A stretch of DNA of 64,000 nucleotides from Lentibacillus sp. Marseille-P4043 (GCF_900258515.1 NZ_LT984884.1:3860820-3924819), one strand, 5' to 3'; counted from the first letter of the stretch, positions 48,319 to 58,750 are shown. The notes: generated from the sequence alone by a model not told the origin. Numbers and translations are program-made.

Positions 48319-49080
48319 ATGAAACTAAAAGACAAAGTGGCTATTGTTACTGGTTCTGCTTCAGGTATGGGCAATGAAATCGCAAAATTGTATGCTAAGG
48401 AAGGTGCAAAAGTGATTGTTGCTGACCTTAACCTAGAAGGTGCCGAAGCAGTAGTTAAAGAAATCACGGAAAATAATGGGTTGGCAAAAGCTGTTCAAGT
48501 AAATGTTGCAAAACAAGCGGACATTGATAACATGATTGATACAGCAGTAAATGAATATGGAACGTTAGATATTCTGGTTAATAATGCTGGAATTATGGAT
48601 GGATTTGAACCTGTCGGAGATATTCTTGACGAGCGCTGGGACTTACTTTTTGATGTTAATACAAAAGGCGTTATGAGAGCAATGCGCAAAGCAATGCCTA
48701 TTTTCTTAGAAAAAGAAAATGGCGTAATCATTAATACTGCCTCGACTGGCGGATTGAATGGAGCTCATGCGGGGGCAATATACGGAGCATCCAAACATGC
48801 GGTCATCGGCCTCACGAAAAATACCGGTTATATGTATGCACAGAAAGGTATCCGTTGTAATGCCATTGCGCCAGGTGGTGTCGCAACAAATATCGCATCT
48901 TCCATGAAAAATGTTAGTGAATTTGGTATGGAGCGCACTAAAGCAGTACAGAGTGTGATGCCAAGAGTCGGGCAACCCGAGGAGATCGCACGAGTAGCGT
49001 TATTCCTAGCTTCAGACGATTCAAGCTTTGTAAACGGTACTGTTGTTACTGCTGATGGCGGATGGACTGCCGCGTTTTAA
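48319..49080 (+). CDS. Short-chain dehydrogenase/reductase
   Basis: 253 residues, classical SDR. The NAD(P) motif TGSASGMGNEIA is near residue 12, NNAG (VNNAGIMDGF) near 88, the catalytic Ser in NTASTGG near 139 and YGASKHAVIG with Tyr/Lys near 153. The C-terminal DGGWTAAF is family-typical. Start ATG 48319 is six bases from GGAGGGG; the frame is open further up but without a ribosome site. Substrate unknown; TetR control suggests a xenobiotic or signal-induced reductase. Confidence 0.9.
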   Translation: MKLKDKVAIVTGSASGMGNEIAKLYAKEGAKVIVADLNLEGAEAVVKEITENNGLAKAVQVNVAKQADIDNMIDTAVNEYGTLDILVNNAGIMDGFEPVGDILDERWDLLFDVNTKGVMRAMRKAMPIFLEKENGVIINTASTGGLNGAHAGAIYGASKHAVIGLTKNTGYMYAQKGIRCNAIAPGGVATNIASSMKNVSEFGMERTKAVQSVMPRVGQPEEIARVALFLASDDSSFVNGTVVTADGGWTAAF

Positions 49081-49187
49081 ATAATGTTTTTTAACAAAAA
49101 AGGCTGTCCCAAACGGCGTTATGCTTTTTGGGTAACGGGTTCAGTTTTGGCAGAGAAAATGCTAACAACAATGTAAATAACAAGCAG

Positions 49188-49214
49188 AAACGCTCAGAAA
49201 TTTGAGCGTTTTTT
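49188..49214 (+). terminator. Terminator after the SDR gene
   Basis: AAACGCTCA/TGAGCGTTT hairpin with T6. Confidence 0.75.
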
Positions 49215-49282
49215 ATCGTAATATATAATTTTCACTCCGTCTCAATGAAGATAGTAATAACTATAACCTTCATTACTTTTAA

Positions 49283-49396
49283 TTATTTATCGTCATTTTC
49301 CTTAATGCTATTTTTCTTTTTCTTCTTTTTAAAATTGGAATCTAAAACCCCACCAAACAAGGCAATAAATATCGCAACCCAAACCCAAAAGTTCAA
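49283..49396 (-). CDS. 37-residue small membrane protein
   Basis: TTG 49396 with GAGGGGA seven bases upstream. Residues 3-18 (FWVWVAIFIALFGGVL) form one membrane segment followed by a Lys-rich tail. Same layout as the product of 25992-26165. Function unknown. Confidence 0.5.
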   Translation of the reverse strand: MNFWVWVAIFIALFGGVLDSNFKKKKKKNSIKENDDK

Positions 49397-49509
49397 AAAT
49401 ACATCCCCTCTTTTAAATTTAAGATTTCAGCATAAAAACAAAACTTCTTACTTAAACACAACTGCCACGTTAGAATGAAATAGTTCCTCACATTTTTTCT
49501 CAAAAGCCG

Positions 49510-49553
49510 TAAAAATTCCCACAAACGTTGGCATTACATTTGTGAGAACTCTA
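49510..49553 (-). terminator. Terminator of yfkAB
   Basis: The minus strand reads AGTTCTCACAAATGT...ACGTTTGTGGGAATTTTT. A near copy serves the next minus gene at 51674-51719. Confidence 0.6.
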
Positions 49554-49616
49554 CTTTACTTAATTGAACCATATTTTTATTATATAAAGATAGAAGACTT
49601 ACCTTCCATCATAAAA

Positions 49617-50743
49617 TTAAATATTGATTCGTGCTTTCCTTTTTTTGAAATCAACATCCGAATAATAGGTGTTCTTTACAAGCAGGTTCGGTCCGAGACA
49701 CTTAACTGCCGGACAATGACAATTCAGGCTTTTGGCTGTTGGTGTATCTATCCATTTTGAATATGCATCAGGAAGTGACGTATCCTGTATATTTCCAAGT
49801 GTTGATTCGTCTCCAAAATCGGTTACGATAATGTCACCTGTAAAGATATTAACATTCAATCGGGAACGGCCATCTGGGTCATTCCGCACACTCACATTGT
49901 CCTTACTATATAGCCTTTTTAATAAATCTAAATCTTCCTGTGAAGAACTGCACGGATAAAAAGGCAACGTTCCAAACATCATCCACAAATCTTCGTGTTG
50001 ATGATCAAGCAGCCTGTTAATCGCAATACGAATATCATCCAATTCCAGCGTTTCTAATTCGCTCGCAAAATCTACTGGGTACATAGGATGAATCTCATGC
50101 CGTGCACAGCCCATTTCGCGTACCTGATCATGAATATGCTCTCCAAATATGGAAAAGTACGTTTGTTCAGCATCGTTTCCGCTGAAACCATTACACCCTC
50201 CTTGGCAAGCCGCTGTGAATTTTCTATCATACGGTCAAAAAACTTTTTACGATTATCTTCAGAAGGCTTCCGCTCCATATTAGCAAAACCGATTTCCGTA
50301 AATTCTTCAACGGTTCCCCAATTATGGGAAATATGTAATACATCTAAAAATGGAATAATAGATTCATATCTATCATAAGGCAATGTTAAATTTGAATTCA
50401 TCTGTGTTTTTACACCACGGCTGTGTGCATATTTCAATAGTGGAAGCACATGATTGCGAATGGACTTTTTATTCATCATTGGCTCCCCACCAGTAATGCT
50501 TATGGTGCGGAGATGCGGTATTTCATCCAGTCTTTCCAATATAAGATCCATTGGCAATGAATCGGGATCCACTGGTTGAAGGGTATAACCGACAGCACAA
50601 TGTGCACAGCGCATATTGCACATTGTCGTAGTCGTAAATTCAACATTTGATAACGTCATTTCCCCATGTTCCTCAACATCCATATATGCTTCCCACGGAT
50701 CATTGGTTGGCGAGATGGTTCCTATGTTTGTTCTTGTAGTCAA
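49617..50743 (-). pseudogene. yfkAB: Radical SAM protein YfkAB, broken by a frameshift
   Basis: The first ~200 residues are a radical SAM domain: CNMRCAHC near residue 42 (CxxxCxxC cluster motif), ISITGGEPMMNK near 95 and QMNSNLTL near 125. The second part (GCARHEIHPMYPVDF to the end, with CHCPAVKCLG, an auxiliary-cluster-type cysteine set) is in another frame. The frames meet at 50139-50144, where GGAGAG would read through with one more G (GGAGGAG). Either a true one-base deletion or a sequence error. TTG start at 50743. Function of YfkAB is unknown. Confidence 0.8.
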
Positions 50744-51033
50744 TTAAGAAAACTTCCTTTCCATATAAGTAATTCTATTTACCATTTTACGGGGTGCCTG
50801 CCATAAAAATGAATCCATATTTATTTTAGCATATAAAAATCGGAAACCTACAAACAATTAAAGACAGCTTTTAAAGAGTCTGTTTGTACATAATTAAACT
50901 TAATCCGAATGGCAAGTCCGTTTAACAAATCATTTTCCCGCCAACTCTCATACGCTTTTGCACTGCTTTCATTTTCTATTAGCTATAAAAAATCGGATTT
51001 GTGAAACAATAAGACAACTATTTTTTAAGGGAG
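50744..51033. other. Intergenic, divergent region of yfkAB and the broken glycosylase gene
   Basis: 290 bases with no gene seen. It contains the ATAAGACAACTA stretch shared with 43651-43685. Confidence 0.4.
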
Positions 51034-51606
51034 ATGACAGGATTAATGTCCGATTTTTGTCCAAGTATATGGCCGGAAGAACCAACTCCTAGTACAGTTA
51101 AAAATTGCGGTGAGTGCGGTCTAATCGAACATGGGTCACGTATGATTTGGGGAGAAGGGAATCCAACCGCTCCGATTATGGTCATCCTAGACAACCCAGG
51201 TGCACGTGAAAATCGTAATAGTGATCCATTCGTTTGCGGTACAAGACAGACATTACAAAAAGCCACGACAACCGTTGGATTAAATGCTAACGATCTATAT
51301 TTTAAAACGAAAACCAACCCGCGCATACGATAAAGAAATGACTAGAGAAACCTGCATGATGCACTTGAATCAACAACTACAAAATAAAAAACCTACATTT
51401 ATCCTTTGTCTTGGAAATGTAGCCGTCCAATCCTTTTTCAAGATGAAGAAACGGATGTAAAATCATTACGAGGCAAAATGTACGATGTAAGAGGTATCAA
51501 AACAACAGTGGCATATCATCCTTTAGCAGTTAGAAGGCGACCTAATTTGTGGTCTCTGTTTATCGAGGACTGGCAATATGTTGCTGAACAGTATTTTAAG
51601 AGATGA
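51034..51606 (+). pseudogene. Uracil-DNA-glycosylase-like gene, broken in two places
   Basis: Pieces in three frames read as one protein: NCGECGLIEHGSRMIWGEGNP and ILDNPGARENRNSDPFVCGT first, then RAYDKEMTRETCMMHL...PTFILCLGNVAVQSFF, then FQDEETDVKSLRGKMYDVRG...VAYHPLAVRRRPNLW. This is the order of a UDG-superfamily protein. The first break (about 51298) looks like a loss of several bases between two TAT repeats; the second (about 51431) is a T5 run that needs T6. Two independent lesions favour a real pseudogene. Confidence 0.75.
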
Positions 51607-51673
51607 GCGTTGAAAAAATTATTACTTGGTATAGTAGGAAACTGCCTCTTTTTCAATCTTTTTCTCGGAATTC

Positions 51674-51719
51674 AAAAAAGTTCCCACAAACGTTGGTGTA
51701 TACACATTTATGAGAACTC
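51674..51719 (-). terminator. Terminator of the second betaine-binding lipoprotein gene
   Basis: Minus-strand AGTTCTCATAAATGT/ACGTTTGTGGGAACT with G-U pairs, then T6. Confidence 0.7.
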
Positions 51720-51876
51720 TAACTTTATTTAAAAGAACTATTTTTTTATTATATAAATATATGGAAGGATTACATTTTTTCCTTTTAAGCGGCCTTAAAA
51801 GGAAATCGGAATGAGTACAGTCACCCTTCTTTGTAATAGCCATTTTAGTGTACTACACAAACGGTGAACACTCGGC

Positions 51877-52809
51877 TTATTTTACACCTTTCGTCCATTT
51901 ACTTACTTTATCCGGATGATTTTTGACCCACTTTTTCCCTGCTTCATAAGGATCCATCCCATCTTGAATCATAACCATGACTTCACCCATATCTTTAGCT
52001 GTCCAATGAAACTGTTTCAAAATCTTATTTGCTGCGGGTGCATCCTTTTTCAAGCCTTGACGAGCCACAGCATGTAAACTGTCCGGTTCACCGAATAGAT
52101 TATTGGGGTCTTTTAAATATTTTAAATCCCATTCCAAGAAGGCCCAATGCGGTTCCCAAAGCGTTACAACAATAGGATCATGAGAATCGATTGCTTTTTT
52201 TAGCGCAGCAGTCATTGCCGGGCCGGAACTGGCTTGCAGATTCCACTTGTTTAATCCATAGTTGGGCATCACGTTATTCTTTGTAATTTTCATTTGTCCT
52301 GCCCCAGGATCAATTCCAGTGATTGTCCAATCAAGTTTGTCACCAATATCATTCGTATTCTTTTTTAGATCTTCAATTGAATCGATATTTACATAAGAAG
52401 GAACCGCCAAACCGATTGTAACTTCATTTTTAATTGATGTACTGAGATCTACAATTTGATCTTTATATTTTTTCCAATAGTCAGCATGTGTGTTTGGAAG
52501 CGTGACAGTACCAACTGAAATATCCGCTGATTGATCAGCAAGACTGGCGAACACAACCCCAGGTGATACCTGTTTTAATTCAATGTTATACCCTACGTCT
52601 TCAAGAACAGCTTTCACGACATTAACCCCGGCAACCGCTGAAGCCCAGGAAACATAGGGCATAGTTAGTTCTTTTTTGCCAAGTTCAGTATCTGTTTTAC
52701 TATCCGCACTGCTTGTGGAACTATTGTCTGCACCGCTTCCACAAGCAGATAAGATAATAAAGAACATTACGACAACAACTGAACCAATTAAATGAAATTT
52801 CTTCAACAT
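51877..52809 (-). CDS. Glycine betaine/proline-type ABC substrate-binding lipoprotein (second, orphan)
   Basis: 310 residues. Signal peptide and lipobox LSAC (Cys ~23), then an OpuAC-type fold: PYVSWASAVAGVNVVKAVLEDVGYN, DISVGTVTLPNTHADYW, TGIDPGAGQM and PIVVTLWEPHWAFLEWDLKYL, with the tryptophan-rich ligand site of betaine binders. It differs clearly from the protein at 30614-31501. No permease or ATPase is adjacent. AGGAG lies 15 bases before the ATG, which is unusually far; no better in-frame start was found. Confidence 0.85.
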   Translation of the reverse strand: MLKKFHLIGSVVVVMFFIILSACGSGADNSSTSSADSKTDTELGKKELTMPYVSWASAVAGVNVVKAVLEDVGYNIELKQVSPGVVFASLADQSADISVGTVTLPNTHADYWKKYKDQIVDLSTSIKNEVTIGLAVPSYVNIDSIEDLKKNTNDIGDKLDWTITGIDPGAGQMKITKNNVMPNYGLNKWNLQASSGPAMTAALKKAIDSHDPIVVTLWEPHWAFLEWDLKYLKDPNNLFGEPDSLHAVARQGLKKDAPAANKILKQFHWTAKDMGEVMVMIQDGMDPYEAGKKWVKNHPDKVSKWTKGVK

Positions 52810-53161
52810 AATGTTAACATTTCACTCCTCTTTCTACTAAATACAAACAAGGATAATGTTACTGTGCTTTTGTTCTATTTACAAACTTCATAAAAGCCAA
52901 TTTACTTTGATATATAGTGGATAAGAGTCCCAAGCACCATATAAAAGTCTCTTCTTTAAAAATGTTCCCTTTTATCTCTATTATGTAGGTTTTAAAAATA
53001 TCCCGTATCACTTTTATCATGATACGGGATATTTTTAGTTCAGCTTGCATAAATTTTTTAGCTTGGTCTATTGTTGATTAACGTTCAATCAAAATGGGCC
53101 GTAATGGATTAAATCCTGGTTTTGTTATGGATTGGAACTGACACTATAGCCATCAACATAA
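52810..53161. other. Intergenic with racemase terminator
   Basis: 352 bases. Besides the terminator at 52994-53037 nothing is supported; a 63-codon minus frame here has no ribosome site and reads across the terminator. Confidence 0.5.
52994..53037. terminator. Strong bidirectional terminator after the racemase gene
   Basis: AAAAATATCCCGTATCA pairs with TGATACGGGATATTTTT. Confidence 0.85.
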
Positions 53162-53854
53162 TTATCTTTCTAACGCCAAACTAACCGCTTCAATCGCATG
53201 GATTATAGTTGTATCAAATACCGGAACCTCTGAATCCCCCGGTTTTACCAATAATCCAATCTCCGTACAACCTAAAATGATACCTTCAGCTCCGTCATCT
53301 ATTAAGCTTTTGATTACCTTTTTAAAATAATTCCTTGATGTTTGCAAAGTTTTCCCTAAACATAGTTCATCAAAAATCACTTTGTTTATAGCTTCACGAT
53401 CAATGCTTTTGGGTACGATAACCCTTGTACCATTGGACTTCAACCGTGATCTATAAAAGTCCTGTTCCATCGTATATTTAGTTCCAAGGAAACCTACCGT
53501 ACTAATTTTTGACTTTTTAATTTGTTTTGCTACTGCATCAGCAATATGAATAACGGGTAAATCAACCCTATTTTCTACATGCCCAACAACTTTGTGCATC
53601 GTATTTGTACCTATTACGATAATGCTTGCTCCAGCTCTTTCCAATGCCTCGGCAGCATCGCCCACTATTTTTCCAGCACTTTCCCAATCACCCGTTGATT
53701 GATATCGTTCAATTTCCGCAAAGTCGACACTATATAAAATGCACGCTGCGGAATGCAAACCGCCTAATCTATATTTTACTTCTTCATTAATGATTCGATA
53801 ATATTTTTCCGATGATTCCCAGCTCATTCCGCCTATTAAGCCGATGATTTTCAC
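53162..53854 (-). CDS. Aspartate/glutamate racemase family protein
   Basis: 230 residues. IGLIGGMSWESSEKYY at the start, IVIGTNTMHKV near residue 82 (first catalytic position; Thr-Asn-Thr with no Cys in this motif) and GIILGCTEIGLL near 195 (second catalytic Cys) define the family. The family normally has a Cys pair; one position is a Thr here, as in several YgeA-type members, so activity as a true racemase is uncertain. nagA lies 114 bases upstream on the same strand. Confidence 0.85.
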   Translation of the reverse strand: MKIIGLIGGMSWESSEKYYRIINEEVKYRLGGLHSAACILYSVDFAEIERYQSTGDWESAGKIVGDAAEALERAGASIIVIGTNTMHKVVGHVENRVDLPVIHIADAVAKQIKKSKISTVGFLGTKYTMEQDFYRSRLKSNGTRVIVPKSIDREAINKVIFDELCLGKTLQTSRNYFKKVIKSLIDDGAEGIILGCTEIGLLVKPGDSEVPVFDTTIIHAIEAVSLALER

Positions 53855-53903
53855 GATTCCTCCCCCTACCTCAATAGTAGAATACAGTTCCTAATTTACT
53901 TAT

Positions 53904-53930
53904 GAAAAAGAGCCTATCGCAAGCTCTTCT
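53904..53930 (-). terminator. Terminator of nagA
   Basis: Minus-strand GAGC...GCTC hairpin followed by T5, embedded in a longer ACTTATGAA palindrome. Confidence 0.55.
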
Positions 53931-53968
53931 TCATAAGTCTGTACAAGGCCCTGGTATCATTGTCCATT

Positions 53969-55111
53969 TCAATGTATGATTTGACCCTCTATCATCGTCC
54001 ACAGTACATTACATTCAGAATCTATCAATACTAGATCGGCATCTGCTTGAGGTGATATTCTACCTTTCCTTTGAAGCCCAAGAATATTCGCAGGCGCTGT
54101 AGATGCCATATATACTGCTTCTGCTAATGGTATTCCGCTATCAACCGCTTTTCGTAAGGCCTCATTCATCGTAACTGTACTTGATGCTAGTGTACCATCT
54201 GCCAAACGGGCCTCTCCATTACGAACTGTCACTTGGTGTCCGCCAAATTCATAATCACCATCTCCCATGTACATGGCTTGTAATGCATCGGTAATCAAAA
54301 CAACTCCCTCCGCACCCTTAATTCGATGCATGAGCCGAACGATGGCAGGGTGTAAGTGAATATGATCGACAATGGCTTGGAGGCTCACATGAGATTCTTC
54401 AAATGCAGCAACTACAATTCCAGGATCCCGATGATGAATTGGTCGCATCCCATTAAAACAATGGGTGACATGGCTCGCTCCTTTAGAAAAAGCTTCCTTT
54501 GCTTCTTCATATGTAGCATCAGAATGGGCAATAGAAACGATGATTCCCCTTTCTTTTAAAAACTCGACCATCTCCATTCCACCTGGCAGCTCAGGCGCGA
54601 TTGTAACCATCTTGACGAGTGAACCTGTCTCTTTTAGAACCTCTTCCATTTCTTCTATATTTGGATGCCGCAGATACAACTCATTTTGCATCCCTTTTCG
54701 TTTCACGTTTAGGTACGGGCCTTCTAGATGAATACCTTCAATTTTGGCACCTGACTCACTACCAATCGCTTTTTTAACGTTCTGAATCATATCCATTAAA
54801 TCTTCTGTTGACGAGGTTACAGATGTAACAAGAAAAGATGTGCAACCTGTCTTTGCGCAGGTTTTAGAGACCTCAAGAATACTTTCTACAGTACCGTCCA
54901 TCATATCAGCACCATGCGCACCATGAATATGAACATCAATCATTCCTGGTATTAACGTTTGCCCTTGCGCATCTATTACTTGATAATCTTCTGGAATCTC
55001 TGAATTCATGTGACTATCAATCTTTTGAATTTGTCCATCTTCTATCCACACAGCACCTGATATGATTTCATTCTTTGTGATGACCTTGGCATTAAGAATG
55101 ACCTTTTTCAT
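53969..55111 (-). CDS. nagA: N-acetylglucosamine-6-phosphate deacetylase
   Basis: 380 residues of the amidohydrolase TIM-barrel family: GMIDVHIHGAHGADMMDG near residue 55 (metal-binding histidines), HLEGPYLN near 128 (metal-ligand Glu), AHSDATYEEA near 195, HVTHCFNGMRPIHHR near 215 and VLITDALQAMYMG near 275 (catalytic Asp). It removes acetate from GlcNAc-6-P in amino-sugar and cell-wall recycling. GAGGAG lies before the ATG. The usual partners nagB and the nag regulator are not beside it. Confidence 0.93.
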   Translation of the reverse strand: MKKVILNAKVITKNEIISGAVWIEDGQIQKIDSHMNSEIPEDYQVIDAQGQTLIPGMIDVHIHGAHGADMMDGTVESILEVSKTCAKTGCTSFLVTSVTSSTEDLMDMIQNVKKAIGSESGAKIEGIHLEGPYLNVKRKGMQNELYLRHPNIEEMEEVLKETGSLVKMVTIAPELPGGMEMVEFLKERGIIVSIAHSDATYEEAKEAFSKGASHVTHCFNGMRPIHHRDPGIVVAAFEESHVSLQAIVDHIHLHPAIVRLMHRIKGAEGVVLITDALQAMYMGDGDYEFGGHQVTVRNGEARLADGTLASSTVTMNEALRKAVDSGIPLAEAVYMASTAPANILGLQRKGRISPQADADLVLIDSECNVLWTMIEGQIIH

Positions 55112-55223
55112 TAATCTTTTCTCCTCTCTATTTTAAACAATTAGCCCATCAATTATGGGGGCATTTAGTGTAGGAAGAGACTGACTCTTTTTCTAAAAAG
55201 GGACTGCCTCCTAGTTCTGCCCC

Positions 55224-58200
55224 TCACCCCAACAAATCCCGTATATCCTCTTCCGTTAACCGGTTGAGTCGTTCGTCTTTTGGATCGATGACTTGCTCGA
55301 TCAAATGCCGCTTCCTTTCTTGTAATTCATTCATCTTTTCCTCAATTGTCCCTTTGGCTACCAACTTGATAACCTGAACCGCTTGCTTTTGACCGATACG
55401 ATGGGCGCGGTCAGCTGCTTGCTCTTCGACGGCAGGATTCCACCAGCTATCATAAAAAATAACGGTGTCTGCCCCAGTTAAATTAAGCCCAGTCCCACCC
55501 GCTTTTAAGGAAATTAGAAAGATATCCCGTTGACCGGCATTATAACTGTTACATAATGCCACTCTTTCCGCTGCCGGCGTCTGTCCATCCAAGTAATAAT
55601 ATGGGATTCCTTGAAAAGCGATTTTCTGCCCAATAAGCTGCAGCATCTTGGTAAATTGGGAAAAAATCAACACGCGTCGTCCAGTTTGCCTCGCTTCTTC
55701 GATAATCCGCATCAGCTGTTCAAATTTTGCCGAAGACCCTTCATATCCATCGACAAATAATCCTGGATGACAACATATTTGACGCAGCCGAGTTATTCCG
55801 GCTAGAATTTTAATGCGATTTTCTCGTATTGTTTCCTGGTCCAAATGCTTGAGGGTTTTATGGCGCAACTTGGCCAAATAACTGGCATAGAGTGTCTTCT
55901 GCTCTGGCAGTAATTCAGTCGCTTCGATTACTTCCCTTTTCTCTGGTAATTCACCAAGCACATCCTTCTTGACCCTGCGCAGCATAAATGGATGAATCCT
56001 CCGGGCGATCTGTTTATTCGTTAACTCACTGTACTCTCTTAACCCTAAGAATAATTCAGGAAACACGACATGAAAGATTGACCAGAGCTCCTCTAGCGCA
56101 TTTTCCATTGGTGTACCTGTTAAAGCAAAACGGTGGGTTGCCTGCAATTGTTTCACCGCTCGGGCAGTTTGGGTGAGGGCATTTTTAAACATCTGTGCTT
56201 CATCGAAAAATACGACATGAAATTCCTGTTTCTCATACCAGCGCAAATCACTGCGTAGTAATGGATAGCTCGTGATGATGACGTCCATATCTGCTTTATC
56301 CTTTTGCAACTGCATCCGCTCTGACTTGTTTCCATCTAAGATCATTGCTTGAATCTCTGGTGCGAATTTCATGATTTCACTTTGCCAGTTATACGTAACA
56401 GATGAAGGACACACAATCAATGCCGGCTGTCCTTTTTCACGAATAATAGGAAGTTCGGATAAAATAAATGCAATGCTTTGAATGGTTTTTCCAAGTCCCA
56501 TATCGTCCGCTAAAATGCCTCCAAACCCATAACTAGCAAGGGTTTTCATCCAGTTATATCCCTCTTTTTGATAGTTTCGCAACACTCCTTCTATCTGTGC
56601 TGGAATTTCAAACTGTAAGCGTTCTGGATGTTGAAGCTTCTCTAAAAACGCACGGAATGATGCCTCCATTGAAACGGCATCACGATCCTCAAAATAATTG
56701 ATGAGCCTTAGCCCTTCGACAACAGGGACTTTAAAACGCGTTTCCCACTCCTCATCTTGAACAGGAGCAGCATGCAAGAAACGCCTGATCTCTTCCATTT
56801 CCCTCGTCTCCAAGGATAGCAACGCACCATCCTGCAGCCGGTAATACTTCCGCTTCTCTTCTAATGCTGCTAGCAGTTCTTTGATCTCCGTCTCTGGAAT
56901 ACCATCCATCGTAAACGTAAACTCAAGCCAATTTGTCCGCTCCTTATAATGCCTCACCTTGATTTTCGGGATTGTTGTTTTTGGTAAAATTCGCAGGCGT
57001 ACAGCAGTTGTCGCATACACTTGAACCAATTTCTGCAATTTCGGCAATTCATGGTACAAAAAATTATATTCTAATTCCTCATTTTGCAGGTAATAGCCAC
57101 TCTCTGTTTGGGTAAACTCGCTCTCTTCCATCAACTGAAGAATCGTTTCTTCCTTCTCCATATCCCGAATAATCATTGAACCTACTTTCGGTTGCCGATA
57201 ATCAAGCGGATTGATGACCACTCCTTCATAATGGAATTCCAGTCCAGCGAGCAGTCGATTGTTCACGCGATCTACAAAAAGCTTCGCCTGAAGGGGTGTT
57301 TTATGCAGCTGGTCGGTAATCTCTCCAGATAAATGGACCTCCCCTATTTTTCGTAAATGTGGCAATAGCTGTTCCATAAAATATTTCAATTGATGAGCCG
57401 GTATGGTAATTTCATTCGATTGGGAACGCTCCAGCATCCGCTTTAATTCATAGAGACGCTGGGCTTCCTCGCTTTTTACGACAACAACCTTCCCAGCCGA
57501 TAGAACCGTGTCATATTCTTTTAAAATCATCATTTCGCTTAACCCGTTAATAATCAGTTGATATCCGCTTTCCTCTGTACCAGTAAATTCAAATGTTAAA
57601 GGTAACGGTTCATCGGATACATGAAAATGATGATAGCTTTTCCCAGCGTATTGTAAGATCACTTTTGGTGCACGTGCCAATAAAGGTTCGACTCTCTTCC
57701 AGAAGGATGCTGGAACAAGCAACATCCCTTTGTCCCAATGAGACTTCCCGGGTATTGCTCGACGATACATTTTTTCATCTTCCATCACAAGAATGAGCTG
57801 CTGCACAATGTCATCCGTCACACTGTCAAAACAATACTTGGTTGGATCGTATCGGAATTCATCTGATAGGGCATGAATTCTGCCTTCCTTAACGCTCTCC
57901 AAAAATTCACGGATATCCGCTATTCTGTTTGATGCGATGGAAATTTCGATACCGAACCGCTCATTCCCTCTGGCAGTAACACCCTTACAGAAAAACGTCG
58001 TATCCAAGACTTCTCGATTTTCAAAATGGATTTGCTGGCCACTTCTAGGAGTTGATCCCGACTCAAATAATCGCAACAACCCTTCCGACAGCTCTCCCTC
58101 CGTTTGGTCAAAGGCCCACTCATCCGGGTTCTTCTCTGGCTGGTAATGTTGCCACGCAATCAATACTGCAGCAACATGTTGGCAGTCCTTTTGAACAGAC

Positions 58201-58415
58201 GAAAGCGACGGACAGCTGCAATGCGCCTTGAATCCTTTAGAATGTTTCTCGAGGTGTACATGAAAATCCTCCGCTCCTTTGACTGCAGCATGTAAGGAAT
58301 TGGGAGTTACTTCTTCTACTGTTACTTTTCCATTACGATAAAAGGCTTCCCCTCGTTTAAAGGAGGCAGCCCCACACCGATCTTTGATGATTTTTTGATT
58401 AAGTTTGATTTCCAT
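55224..58415 (-). CDS. SWIM-domain SNF2-family helicase (YwqA-like)
   Basis: 1063 residues. An N-terminal SWIM zinc finger (HCSCPSLSSVQKDCQH, residues ~64-80), a bacterial SNF2-associated middle region, then the helicase core: ADDMGLGKT near 638 (Walker A), FDEAQMFKN near 736 (motif II), ALTGTPMEN near 765 (motif III), LISLKAGGTGLNLTGA near 965 (motif V) and DRAHRIGQ near 1005 (motif VI). A DNA-dependent ATPase of the Swi2/Snf2 group, role unclear. GGAGG lies just before ATG 58415. Confidence 0.92.
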   Translation of the reverse strand: MEIKLNQKIIKDRCGAASFKRGEAFYRNGKVTVEEVTPNSLHAAVKGAEDFHVHLEKHSKGFKAHCSCPSLSSVQKDCQHVAAVLIAWQHYQPEKNPDEWAFDQTEGELSEGLLRLFESGSTPRSGQQIHFENREVLDTTFFCKGVTARGNERFGIEISIASNRIADIREFLESVKEGRIHALSDEFRYDPTKYCFDSVTDDIVQQLILVMEDEKMYRRAIPGKSHWDKGMLLVPASFWKRVEPLLARAPKVILQYAGKSYHHFHVSDEPLPLTFEFTGTEESGYQLIINGLSEMMILKEYDTVLSAGKVVVVKSEEAQRLYELKRMLERSQSNEITIPAHQLKYFMEQLLPHLRKIGEVHLSGEITDQLHKTPLQAKLFVDRVNNRLLAGLEFHYEGVVINPLDYRQPKVGSMIIRDMEKEETILQLMEESEFTQTESGYYLQNEELEYNFLYHELPKLQKLVQVYATTAVRLRILPKTTIPKIKVRHYKERTNWLEFTFTMDGIPETEIKELLAALEEKRKYYRLQDGALLSLETREMEEIRRFLHAAPVQDEEWETRFKVPVVEGLRLINYFEDRDAVSMEASFRAFLEKLQHPERLQFEIPAQIEGVLRNYQKEGYNWMKTLASYGFGGILADDMGLGKTIQSIAFILSELPIIREKGQPALIVCPSSVTYNWQSEIMKFAPEIQAMILDGNKSERMQLQKDKADMDVIITSYPLLRSDLRWYEKQEFHVVFFDEAQMFKNALTQTARAVKQLQATHRFALTGTPMENALEELWSIFHVVFPELFLGLREYSELTNKQIARRIHPFMLRRVKKDVLGELPEKREVIEATELLPEQKTLYASYLAKLRHKTLKHLDQETIRENRIKILAGITRLRQICCHPGLFVDGYEGSSAKFEQLMRIIEEARQTGRRVLIFSQFTKMLQLIGQKIAFQGIPYYYLDGQTPAAERVALCNSYNAGQRDIFLISLKAGGTGLNLTGADTVIFYDSWWNPAVEEQAADRAHRIGQKQAVQVIKLVAKGTIEEKMNELQERKRHLIEQVIDPKDERLNRLTEEDIRDLLG

Positions 58416-58750
58416 GGGGTAGCCTCCTTTCTGTATAACCGGTCGTTAATCTTCTTCTATAAATTTATCATGAAGAATATTTTCTTGCCATATAAACGGA
58501 TCTTGGTGGGATCGATGGTAGGGCGGGAAATTTATAGGGATGCAAAAGTTGGTGGGTAAATATATGAAGTAATTTGGGTAAATGGTAATTTCGATGAGTG
58601 AAGGAAACTATTTGATTATTTGCGGATAGCGGAAAAGGAAAACGCGATCCATTGCATAATATTGGTTAACATGGAAGTTGTTAAAGCAAGGTGGGAACCC
58701 TTTGTCAAACAAATCCAACTCCTCATTTGCCCCTGCGTCCTAAAAACCAA
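58416..58750. other. Intergenic, nothing recognised
   Basis: About 330 bases with no supported gene, upstream of the SNF2 gene. The composition is ordinary. Confidence 0.4.

Noticed and set aside
50139..50144. Programmed -1 frameshift in yfkAB
   Set aside because: No slippery heptamer or downstream stem was seen. A single missing G explains the break and the next gene is also damaged.
52859..53050. 63-codon frame on the minus strand
   Set aside because: It spans a strong terminator, lacks a ribosome site and has no recognisable features.
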